From NCBI GenBank assembly GCA_009705235.1, contig WLCR01000033.1:1-9204 (forward strand): a stretch of 9,204 nt of DNA, read 5' to 3'. The position numbers and the translations under genes were made by a program. Positions 1-6,221 of the stretch are shown here, piece by piece. The notes below the pieces were generated by a model that had not been told where the DNA came from, did no database searches, and saw nothing but the letters and a program-made list of their open reading frames with translations. Within the stretch, counting starts at the first letter, position 1. Each line of letters starts with the position of its first letter. Origin of the DNA: Actinomycetota bacterium (GTDB lineage Bacteria; Actinomycetota; Actinomycetes; Nanopelagicales; Nanopelagicaceae).

Positions 1-43
1 CGATTACGCGTTCGATATCGCCCTTGACTGCTTCTAAATCCAC
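1..43 (-). CDS. hpt: Hypoxanthine phosphoribosyltransferase, N-terminal fragment (runs off left edge)
   Basis: Reading the minus strand from position 43, a GTG start opens a frame reading VDLEAVKGDIERVI before the window ends (14 codons plus one base). The 'D..xV..DIE.VL/I' opening is what I recall from actinobacterial hypoxanthine phosphoribosyltransferases, and hpt directly follows tilS in most actinobacteria. A strong Shine-Dalgarno (AGGGAG, 48-53) sits four bases upstream of the GTG, so the start is well supported. Hpt would convert hypoxanthine or guanine plus PRPP to IMP or GMP in purine salvage, in the cytoplasm. No catalytic motif is visible in this short stretch, so the name rests on the N-terminus and the position. 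The gap to the tilS stop is only eight bases, so the two are probably co-transcribed and translationally coupled. Confidence 0.72.
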   Translation of the reverse strand, partial: MDLEAVKGDIERVI

Positions 44-47
44 GATT

Positions 48-53
48 CTCCCT
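48..53 (-). promoter_or_regulatory. Ribosome binding site of hpt overlapping the tilS stop codon
   Basis: On the minus strand AGGGAG precedes the GTG of hpt with a 4-base spacer. Its first two bases are the last two of the tilS TAG stop (52-54). Ribosomes finishing tilS therefore end on the next gene's binding site, an arrangement that favours coupling. Confidence 0.6.
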
Positions 54-1014
54 ATGGTCGGTGCGGTGAGAGCGAAAGTCTGCCCGAAATTCGCTCAACC
101 TTCACACCACCCGGCAAATTGAGCGCACCTTGGCCCTTCCACGCACAGATCAGGGCCTCAACAGCGCTGACATGATCGGCTGAAACTGATCCCGAAGGAG
201 CGCCAGCGGCGTAGAGGGCTGTGCGAATGATTCTGGTGCGAATTGCTCGTGGCAGGGTTTCTAAGTGGGTGCAATCCATGTCAAGAAGATCTAGATGAAT
301 CTCTTCACGCTGCGCCCAGTGATCCAGCGCATCTGCGTCATCTCGTAATAGATGAGCACTTCTTGCTAACGCATCTGAAATTCCTGGACCGATAGTTTTT
401 TCTAAAATCGGGAGTGCTTCAGTGCGAACGCGCACACGCGCGAACTGTGAATCTTGATTGTGCGGATCGTTCCAGTAATCCAAGCCAGTTTCTTTACAGA
501 ACGCTTCATTTTGGATTCTAGTAATTTCAAGAAGTGGTCGTACATAAATTCCGCTGTGATGTGCCATTCCGGATAATGAACGAGTTCCGGATCCACGTGC
601 GAGTCCTAACAAAACAGTTTCTGCTTGATCATCTTTTGTATGGCCTAGAAAAACTGCGACTGCGTTTATCTGTTCGGCAACTTCACCGATTGCTTCATAG
701 CGTGCTTTGCGTGCAGAGGCTTCAAGACCTTCTTTAATGTCAACGGTAACTTTTTTTACTTCACACTTAAGACCAAACTTCAAAAGTTGCTGTACAACTT
801 TTTCTGCTTGTGCTGATGAAGCCGCTTGTAGTTGATGATCAACTGTTAAACCAATAACAGTAATTGCAAATTCTTGTGCTTCAACTGAAAGTGCGTAAGC
901 AAGCGCCAATGAATCTGCGCCACCAGAAACAGCAACTAGAACTGTGTCTCCGGCTTCAAATTTTTCCAGCCATGTTCGAACCGCGTTACGAACTGCAGGA
1001 ACAGCTGTTGTCAT
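52..1014 (-). CDS. tilS: tRNA(Ile)-lysidine synthase TilS
   Basis: The 320-residue cytoplasmic enzyme attaches lysine to C34 of tRNA-Ile2 (CAU anticodon) using ATP, so that the tRNA reads AUA as isoleucine. The N-type ATP pyrophosphatase PP-loop SGGADS is at residues 30-35. GHTKDDQAET (124-133) and RGSGTRSLSGM (140-150) match conserved TilS blocks. The family stretch NDPHNQDSQFARVRVR (182-197) follows. The protein ends soon after a helical region, with at most a shortened C-terminal tRNA-binding part, as is common in actinobacterial TilS (about 320 residues against over 400 in E. coli). The ATG at 1014 has no clear Shine-Dalgarno and lies 20 bases after the NlpC/P60 stop, so translation probably depends on the upstream gene. 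It is followed within eight bases by hpt. Confidence 0.95.
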   Translation of the reverse strand: MTTAVPAVRNAVRTWLEKFEAGDTVLVAVSGGADSLALAYALSVEAQEFAITVIGLTVDHQLQAASSAQAEKVVQQLLKFGLKCEVKKVTVDIKEGLEASARKARYEAIGEVAEQINAVAVFLGHTKDDQAETVLLGLARGSGTRSLSGMAHHSGIYVRPLLEITRIQNEAFCKETGLDYWNDPHNQDSQFARVRVRTEALPILEKTIGPGISDALARSAHLLRDDADALDHWAQREEIHLDLLDMDCTHLETLPRAIRTRIIRTALYAAGAPSGSVSADHVSAVEALICAWKGQGALNLPGGVKVERISGRLSLSPHRP

Positions 1015-1034
1015 GGCACAAGAGTAGTGCTGGC

Positions 1035-2234
1035 TTAGACGCGACCACCAAATGGCATCAAGCCCTTAATGCTGTAGATATTTGAGTAAAGCAGGCCACG
1101 ACCCTTTGAGTTCGCTTCCCACATCATGCCGTCGCCCGCATAGATAGTGATGTGGTGGATAGTCGAGATAGTTCCCTTGTATGAATAGAACAAAAGATCT
1201 CCAGGAACTAACTCTTTGAGAGAAACGTGTTTTGTATATCCAGAGTACAAAGCCGAGTTAAGGCGATCCCAGTTAGGCCACCCTAAGCCTGCTGATTTAT
1301 AGGCAGCATAAACAAGACCGGAACAATCAAAAGAGTTTGGACCTTGAGTTCCCCAAATGTATGGCTTGCGCGCGAGAACTTGTTTCTTTGCAAATGCCAC
1401 TGCAACATCGCGCTGCGCTTGAGAAGTTCGTATTGTTGAACGCCCCTTGAAGCCGATATCTGGCCACACACTCTTTTGTCCACCAGTTTGTGTCGCAGTG
1501 TTTGCTTGGCTTTCTTCAAGTAATGCGAGCTGTCGCTGTTGTTCTAACGTTGTGCGAACTTTACGTGCATTGAGCAAATCTTTCATTAACTTATCTTGAA
1601 CTGCTTGCAATTTCGCAACTTCTTTAGCTTGTTCAGCCTTTGCATCATCTGCAACTTTTTTTGCAGCCGCTACCTTGTCTGTTGCAAGTTGTTGTGCTGC
1701 CTTTGCAGCGTCAGCTTCTGCCTTAGCTTTACGAGCTGCTGCTTCTGCTTCTTTGAATCGTGCAAGTGCAACTGAATTTTGTGCACCTAATGTGCTGAGG
1801 GTCGAAAGTTGATCTATTAAATCTTGCGGGCCGTTAGAACTAAGCAGCGGCTGAATATCACTCATACTTCCGCCCATGATGTAGGCATTAGATGCGAGGC
1901 GACCAATAGTTTTGTGGGCTTCTGCAACTGCTGCGGCAGTTTCAAGTGCATGCTTTTGTGCTGCAACCGCTAATGCTGTGGCGACCGCTAATTCAGATTG
2001 TGCTTTTCTGTACAAAGCTGTTGCTGCATTTGCTTTTGCGGTTAAGGCCCGAAGACTTTGATTTGCAGCGGCTAATTTTGCGGCTTGTGCTTCGGCAAGT
2101 TTTTTCTTAGCTGCCTCAACTTTTTTTGCGGCTTCAATTTGCGCCAGAGTTGGTTTAGGGACCGCAAGAGCAGGCACCGACGAAATCGTCAGCCCCAGAA
2201 TTACAGCAAGCGAGATCGCCCTAAACTTTTTCAC
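1035..2234 (-). CDS. Secreted NlpC/P60 peptidoglycan endopeptidase with long coiled coil (RipA-like)
   Basis: The protein has 399 residues and starts at GTG. A Sec signal peptide (MKKFRAIS, then a hydrophobic core) has a likely cut after ALA at residue 24. Residues 30-240 are Ala/Lys/Glu/Gln-rich and almost certainly a long coiled coil. A linker leads to a C-terminal NlpC/P60 domain (about 275-399). Visible catalytic residues are Cys304 in FDCSGLVYAAY, His361 in IHHITIYAGDG and Glu373 in MMWEANSKG, with PGDLLFYS (344-351) between Cys and His. A Cys-His-Glu triad with 12 residues from His to Glu is what I recall for mycobacterial RipA. The family cleaves stem-peptide bonds (often D-Glu to meso-diaminopimelate) and acts in daughter-cell separation, with the coiled coil acting as an autoinhibitory or docking arm. 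That role is inferred. It is followed by tilS and preceded by the ABC exporter genes. Confidence 0.92.
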   Translation of the reverse strand: MKKFRAISLAVILGLTISSVPALAVPKPTLAQIEAAKKVEAAKKKLAEAQAAKLAAANQSLRALTAKANAATALYRKAQSELAVATALAVAAQKHALETAAAVAEAHKTIGRLASNAYIMGGSMSDIQPLLSSNGPQDLIDQLSTLSTLGAQNSVALARFKEAEAAARKAKAEADAAKAAQQLATDKVAAAKKVADDAKAEQAKEVAKLQAVQDKLMKDLLNARKVRTTLEQQRQLALLEESQANTATQTGGQKSVWPDIGFKGRSTIRTSQAQRDVAVAFAKKQVLARKPYIWGTQGPNSFDCSGLVYAAYKSAGLGWPNWDRLNSALYSGYTKHVSLKELVPGDLLFYSYKGTISTIHHITIYAGDGMMWEANSKGRGLLYSNIYSIKGLMPFGGRV

Positions 2235-2240
2235 TTAAAA

Positions 2241-2252
2241 CCTTTCGAAAGG
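2241..2252 (-). promoter_or_regulatory. Ribosome binding site of the NlpC/P60 gene inside a 12-base palindrome
   Basis: The minus strand reads CCTTTCGAAAGG, a perfect palindrome. Its right arm, GAAAGG, is the only plausible Shine-Dalgarno for the GTG at 2234 (6-base spacer). Folded as RNA it could form a 4-bp stem (CCUU/AAGG) with a UCGA loop that hides the binding site. The hairpin is short and weak, and regulation by it is only a suggestion. The RBS assignment itself is solid. Confidence 0.5.
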
Positions 2253-2311
2253 GAAGACCTAAAGAATAAATGGGCAACCTTGGAAAAGTGGGGTTTTACG
2301 TGTGAGTGTCC

Positions 2312-3103
2312 CTAATTAGCTACATCACGGCGAACAAATAGCACTGAAGCAACAATTGCTCCGACTGCTACATATAAACCACCAACAGTGAGAGCATGTT
2401 TATAGGTCAGATCCAAGGTTCCACCAGAAGCGATTGCCGATAGCTGGGCACCTGGTAGCCAACTTTGCAATGAGTTTTTCACAGCCATCAATAAGACTTC
2501 AATGATCAATATCCAAAGAACACCTAAGGAAATGGCACTTATGGGTGAGCGTAAGAGCAGCCCCAAAACCATTCCAACAATTCCAAATGCAACGACGGAA
2601 ATAGTCACATTTACAAAAGTCGTGAAAATGGCTTCGAATCCATCAGAAGTAAACCAAAGATCTGTGCTGACCTTGGCGCCAGGAGCAAGAAAGTAAGAAA
2701 TAGCAATACTAATTACAGCAGCAATCGAAATCATTACTACTGCGAAAAGTGACATAGATATAAATTTGCCAATCAATATCTTCATGCGACTTGGTTGGCG
2801 TACAAGTAAATTGCGCAATGTGCCATAGGTGTACTCCTGAGCTGTCTGCGCAGCAAAGACACACAGTGCAATGATCCCTAGAAATCCACCAACTGAAGCA
2901 AAGCCATTAACTGAACCACTAGCTAATTCAAGAATTTCTCTACTGATAGATCGACCTCGGTCACCATTTCCTTGAGGTGAATCAATCATCAAATAGATAA
3001 AGGAAGTAATCAAGCCTGTGAAGAAAATTGCTGCTCCTATTGTGCCAAAAAACAATGTGGGGCGACGCAGTTTACGTAACTCAGCTTTAACAACATTAAA
3101 CAT
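2312..3103 (-). CDS. ABC-2 type exporter, permease subunit
   Basis: This is a 263-residue integral membrane protein. It opens with the short basic amphipathic segment MFNVVKAELRKLRRP typical of ABC-2 permeases. About six hydrophobic spans follow, near residues 17-38, 66-85, 112-134, 158-183, 189-209 and 237-257. The stretch QEYTYGTLRNLLVRQPSR (88-105) between the second and third spans matches the 'E...GT.r.ll..p.sR' signature of the BcrB/NatB-like ABC-2 group. It forms the channel for the ATPase encoded just upstream. The two genes overlap in a TAATG, and a good Shine-Dalgarno (GGGGGA, 3110-3115) lies six bases before the ATG, so stoichiometric coupling is likely. The substrate is unknown; relatives export peptides, lipids or antibiotics. 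No substrate-binding protein gene is nearby, as expected for an exporter. Confidence 0.87.
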   Translation of the reverse strand: MFNVVKAELRKLRRPTLFFGTIGAAIFFTGLITSFIYLMIDSPQGNGDRGRSISREILELASGSVNGFASVGGFLGIIALCVFAAQTAQEYTYGTLRNLLVRQPSRMKILIGKFISMSLFAVVMISIAAVISIAISYFLAPGAKVSTDLWFTSDGFEAIFTTFVNVTISVVAFGIVGMVLGLLLRSPISAISLGVLWILIIEVLLMAVKNSLQSWLPGAQLSAIASGGTLDLTYKHALTVGGLYVAVGAIVASVLFVRRDVAN

Positions 3104-4008
3104 TACTTGTCCCCCGTCATTTCAAAGAAAGTTTCTTCTAGGTTAGGTAGCTGTGGTGCAAGTTGTGCCAATGTGATTCCTGCATCAAATGCTGCTTTAT
3201 TTAGTACTGGCGCCCAATCCATCTCAGCAAGTACATGAACTGAATCGTTTCTAATCACTGCATGATGTCCCGCTTTTTCAGAGATCTCAACTATGCGAGC
3301 CAAATCAGAATGCAAAAGTGATTTCGCAATGATCGTTGGTTGCTGCTGAGCCATTAACTCACCAATTGGGCCAGCAAAGACAATTTCACCCTTCCGTAGC
3401 ATGACAATGTAATCACTGATAATTTCTAATTCAGATAACAAGTGTGAAGACACAAAAACAGTAGTTCCTTCATTTGCTAGATCGCGCAGAAGTGCACGAA
3501 CCTCTTGAATTCCTTCTGGATCTAAACCATTTGTTGGTTCATCCAACATCAATAATTTTGGTTCAGGTAATAGGGCCGCTGCAATTCCTAATCGCTGCTT
3601 CATTCCAAGTGAATACGTTTTAAACTTAGATTTACCGCGATCGCCGAGTCCGACTTTGTCTAATAACTGCTGCACTCGTTCAATTGGAAATCCACCAAGT
3701 TTTGCTAGAACCATCAAATTTTCATACCCTGAAAGTGCTGGATAAAAAGCTGGTCCTTCGATCATTGCGCCAACACGACTTAAGTATTTTTCTGGATGCT
3801 CAATTGGCTCACCAAGAATGTGGCCCTGACCTGTTGTCGGAGTAATTAGGCCGAGCAACATTCGCATTGTTGTTGTCTTGCCTGAACCATTGGGCCCAAC
3901 AAAGCCGCACACAGTGCCCAGCGGGACTTCAAAGTTGATATGTGAGACCGCTAAGCGATCATCATATTTTTTGGACAAATCTGAGACTGAAATTGCAGTG
4001 TTTGGCAT
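3103..4008 (-). CDS. ABC-2 type exporter, ATP-binding subunit (BcrA/NatA-like)
   Basis: I place the start at the ATG at 4008, giving 301 residues (MPNTAISVSDLSKKY). The open frame continues 49 codons further upstream, but that extension lies antisense to metZ and has no family resemblance. Motifs: Walker A GPNGSGKT (38-45), signature YSLGMKQRLGIA (132-143), Walker B LLMLDEPTNGLD (152-163, catalytic Glu157), switch His189 in VSSHLLSE, and the subfamily C-terminal ending LEETFFEMTG. The usual Q-loop glutamine is replaced by Glu84 in GAMIEGPAFYPALSG. I recall this substitution as common in the bacitracin-resistance-like (BcrA) ATPases, so it is not a defect. The protein powers the permease encoded immediately downstream (one-base TAATG overlap). 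The start is only 26 bp from the divergent metZ start, so its promoter must reach into metZ. Confidence 0.93.
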   Translation of the reverse strand: MPNTAISVSDLSKKYDDRLAVSHINFEVPLGTVCGFVGPNGSGKTTTMRMLLGLITPTTGQGHILGEPIEHPEKYLSRVGAMIEGPAFYPALSGYENLMVLAKLGGFPIERVQQLLDKVGLGDRGKSKFKTYSLGMKQRLGIAAALLPEPKLLMLDEPTNGLDPEGIQEVRALLRDLANEGTTVFVSSHLLSELEIISDYIVMLRKGEIVFAGPIGELMAQQQPTIIAKSLLHSDLARIVEISEKAGHHAVIRNDSVHVLAEMDWAPVLNKAAFDAGITLAQLAPQLPNLEETFFEMTGDK

Positions 4009-4020
4009 GCCGCTTACTCT
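3993..4020 (+). promoter_or_regulatory. Weak candidate promoter of metZ within the ABC ATPase 5' coding region
   Basis: TTGCAG (3993-3998) and TACTCT (4015-4020) are separated by 16 bases. The second box fits the loose actinobacterial TANNNT -10 pattern; the first matches only three of six -35 positions. Initiation about seven bases on would leave a leader of under ten bases. That fits the absence of any Shine-Dalgarno before metZ and would make its mRNA nearly leaderless. This is a low-confidence call by eye. Confidence 0.22.
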
Positions 4021-4034
4021 GCCACAATTAACCC

Positions 4035-5261
4035 ATGAGCAAACTACCTTGGGGTTATCAACCTCGTGTGGATTCACTGGGACCTGACTGGGAATTACAT
4101 CCACAGACACATTCAGTGCGCGCCGGTTTAGCTCGATCTGGTTTTGGCGAAACATCTGAAGCTCTGTATCTTAATAGTGGTTTTACATATTCATCTGCTG
4201 AAGAAGCATTTAATTCATTTGCCGAAGAAACGGATCACTTCTTATATAGCCGTTTCCATAACCCAACTATTGCAATGTTTGAAAAGCGACTTGCTGCAAT
4301 TGAAGGCGCTGACATGTGCGTTGCGACAGGTTCTGGAATGTCTGCCATGTTTGCATCTCTTGCGTGTTTAGTTGAACAAGGTGACCACGTAGTTGCTTCT
4401 GCTGCAATGTTTTCTTCTTGCCATGTTGTTATTACAGAATTCTTACCAAAGTGGGGCGTTACATACGAGTTAGTCCAGGGAAATAATCCTGCTGATTGGG
4501 CGAAAGCATTAAGCAAGCCAACTAAGGCTGTTTTTATTGAAACACCAAGTAACCCGTTGTTAGAGATTGTTGATATCCAGATGGTCAGCGATCTTGCACA
4601 CAAGGTCGGTGCAACTGTGATTGTTGACAACGTCATGGCATCACCTGTTCTACAAAAGCCACTGCAGCTTGGTGCCGATGTCGTTATGTATTCAGCAACC
4701 AAGCACATTGATGGACAGGGTCGCGTTTTGGCTGGCGCACTTCTTGGTTCTGCAGATTACATTGTTGACAAGTTGCTACCTTTTGTTCGTCACACAGGGC
4801 CTGCGCTTAGTTCTTTCAATGCTTGGGTTCTTGTTAAATCGCTTGAAACAATGCATATGCGAGTTGAAGCAATGGTTGCCAATGCTCAAGCTGTTGCTGA
4901 ATTTTTAGAAAAGCAGCCTGCAATTAAATCTGTTCGCTACCCTGGATTGAAATCTCATCCAAATCATGAGCTTGCAATGAAACAGATGAATAACGGTGGC
5001 GGAAGCACAATTGGCATTGAATTCAAAGGATCACAGGAAGAAGTCTTTGCCTTCATGAACAAGCTTCGCGTCATCGATATTTCAAATAACTTGGGCGACA
5101 GCAAATCACTTATTACTCATCCATCATCAACTACGCACAGACGATTGGCCCCTGAAGTTCAGGCTGCAATGGGCATAACAGCATCTGTCCTGCGTTTGTC
5201 TATTGGCTTAGAGCACTCAACAGATTTAATTAAAGATCTACAACAAGCTTTAGCTAAGTAG
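4035..5261 (+). CDS. metZ: O-succinylhomoserine sulfhydrylase (MetZ), Cys/Met metabolism PLP enzyme
   Basis: The 408-residue cytoplasmic enzyme of the fold-type I cystathionine gamma-synthase family joins O-acylhomoserine and sulfide to give homocysteine, the direct sulfhydrylation route to methionine. Visible residues: YSRFHNPT (71-78, phosphate-binding Tyr/Arg from the partner subunit), GSGMSAMFAS (99-108), ETPSNP (169-174), Asp198 in IVDNV (pyridine nitrogen), the Schiff-base Lys223 in SATKHIDGQGRV, and LRLSIGLE (386-393) with the carboxylate-binding Arg387. Blocks such as HTGPALSSFNAWVL and VIDISNNLGDSKSL closely follow mycobacterial MetZ as I remember it, so I prefer MetZ to MetB or MetY. 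The acyl donor cannot be read from sequence alone. The ATG at 4035 has no Shine-Dalgarno. The gene faces away from the ABC exporter and its 3' end overlaps ctaB by 12 bp. Confidence 0.92.
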   Translation: MSKLPWGYQPRVDSLGPDWELHPQTHSVRAGLARSGFGETSEALYLNSGFTYSSAEEAFNSFAEETDHFLYSRFHNPTIAMFEKRLAAIEGADMCVATGSGMSAMFASLACLVEQGDHVVASAAMFSSCHVVITEFLPKWGVTYELVQGNNPADWAKALSKPTKAVFIETPSNPLLEIVDIQMVSDLAHKVGATVIVDNVMASPVLQKPLQLGADVVMYSATKHIDGQGRVLAGALLGSADYIVDKLLPFVRHTGPALSSFNAWVLVKSLETMHMRVEAMVANAQAVAEFLEKQPAIKSVRYPGLKSHPNHELAMKQMNNGGGSTIGIEFKGSQEEVFAFMNKLRVIDISNNLGDSKSLITHPSSTTHRRLAPEVQAAMGITASVLRLSIGLEHSTDLIKDLQQALAK

Positions 5262-6119
5262 TTGCGCTGCAACAAGTACAACTGACAGCAAGCTTAAATA
5301 AGTAATAGACCACTGAAAGATTTTCCCAGCAACCCTTCCATAATCAGGGGAGCCTTCTTTCAAAGCGATTAATTGCCGCGCAAAAACTAAACCAAGCGCA
5401 ATTGTTACAACCATTGACCACATGGGAAGATTTGCAGCTCTGATTAACCAAATTGAAGATGCGATCATCAAGATTGTGTGAAACCACATCTCACCCAGTA
5501 CGCGTCCCTTGGTTGCAACGACCGGAAGCATTGGTGTTCCAGCTGCCGCGTAATCATCTTTGTACTTGATAGCTAGTGCCCAGAAATGTGGTGGAGTCCA
5601 AAAGAAAATCACAAAGAAAAATGCCCATGGTGTGACTGACAATGAATTTGTTACTGCTGCCCAGCCAATTAAAACTGGCATACAACCCGCGGCACCACCC
5701 CACACAATATTTTGTGAAGTCCTTTGCTTAAGCGCCATTGTGTAGACAACAACGTAAAAGCCAATTGCGATTAGTGCCAACAAGGTTGCAAGCGTAGTTG
5801 TGAAAACCCAAAACAAAACAAGGGAGAGAATTCCAATTACAGTCGCAAAAATTGTGGCATTTGTTTTTGAAATCAAACCTGTGACAATCGGACGCTTTGA
5901 GGTTCGCGCCATTAATTTATCTAAATCACTTTCAATAACCATGTTAAAGGCATTTGCGCTACCCGCAGCTAAGGTTCCAGCAAATATTGTTGCAATCGTT
6001 AAGCCAACATCTGGTAAACCTTGTGCGGCCAAAACCATCGCGGGCAAAGTGGAAACGAGCAATAGCTCAACGACCCGTAACTTCATTAGGTCTAGATATC
6101 CCCGCATAGCAACGCTCAC
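5250..6119 (-). CDS. ctaB: Protoheme IX farnesyltransferase (heme O synthase)
   Basis: This 289-residue polytopic membrane enzyme of the UbiA prenyltransferase superfamily adds a farnesyl group to heme B, giving heme O for heme-copper terminal oxidases (and heme A after CtaA). The first Asp-rich motif NMVIESDLDKLMARTSKRP (59-77, Asp65 and Asp67) and the second, YKDDYAAAGTPMLPVV (186-201), are diagnostic. WTPPHFWALAIKYK (174-187) is also characteristic of CtaB. Around eight hydrophobic spans surround them. The start is GTG at 6119. A stop lies four codons upstream, so the only rival is the internal ATG at 6107 (residue 5); neither has a clear Shine-Dalgarno. The 3' end is convergent with metZ and overlaps it, leaving no room for a terminator. 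The classical actinobacterial neighbours of ctaB (ctaA, transketolase) are not in this window. Confidence 0.95.
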   Translation of the reverse strand: MSVAMRGYLDLMKLRVVELLLVSTLPAMVLAAQGLPDVGLTIATIFAGTLAAGSANAFNMVIESDLDKLMARTSKRPIVTGLISKTNATIFATVIGILSLVLFWVFTTTLATLLALIAIGFYVVVYTMALKQRTSQNIVWGGAAGCMPVLIGWAAVTNSLSVTPWAFFFVIFFWTPPHFWALAIKYKDDYAAAGTPMLPVVATKGRVLGEMWFHTILMIASSIWLIRAANLPMWSMVVTIALGLVFARQLIALKEGSPDYGRVAGKIFQWSITYLSLLSVVLVAAQLLS

Positions 6120-6145
6120 TGACCAAGGTTACTCAGCGATTTAAT

Positions 6146-6176
6146 TTGCGCATCACAGTCTCCTCACAGGGATAAT
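6146..6176 (+). promoter_or_regulatory. Candidate promoter of the acidic-tail / beta-propeller gene pair
   Basis: TTGCGC (6146-6151) and GATAAT (6171-6176) are 19 bases apart in the roughly 100-bp gap between the divergent ctaB and acidic-tail genes. GATAAT matches five of six positions of the -10 consensus. The spacer is slightly long and the -35 box is moderate. Initiation near 6183 would give a leader of about 40 bases with the Shine-Dalgarno at 6205-6212. A TCACAG direct repeat (6153-6158, 6164-6169) lies inside the spacer. Confidence 0.35.
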
Positions 6177-6204
6177 GGTTACCTTGCTCTCATCGAAGGT
6201 TTCT

Positions 6205-6212
6205 AGAGAAAG
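6205..6212 (+). promoter_or_regulatory. Ribosome binding site deciding the start of the acidic-tail gene
   Basis: AGAGAAAG ends nine bases before the ATG at 6222 but only three bases before the upstream in-frame GTG at 6216. The spacing favours the ATG, making the protein two residues shorter than the longest frame. Confidence 0.45.
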
Positions 6213-6221
6213 TGTGTGGCC

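Noticed and set aside
402..1085. Short open frames on the plus strand and in other frames across tilS (402-596, 534-737, 864-1085)
   Set aside because: They overlap tilS, which has complete family motifs; their translations look like shadow sequence without any domain or RBS.
2235..2311. Possible cyclic di-AMP (ydaO) riboswitch, known before some actinobacterial NlpC/P60 genes
   Set aside because: The gap is only 77 bases, too short for that fold, and its conserved sequence blocks are not visible.
4235..4908. Open frames of 157 and 95 residues inside metZ
   Set aside because: metZ is fully supported by PLP-enzyme motifs in its own frame; the others lack motifs and start signals.
5560..6144. 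Plus-strand frames of 61 and 114 residues opposite ctaB
   Set aside because: Antisense to the conserved CtaB motifs; Lys/Thr/Ile-rich shadow composition and no RBS.
6124..6186. Inverted repeat CAAGGT / ACCTTG in the ctaB-acidic-tail gap
   Set aside because: Six bases with a spacer of about 50 is at chance level and does not extend.
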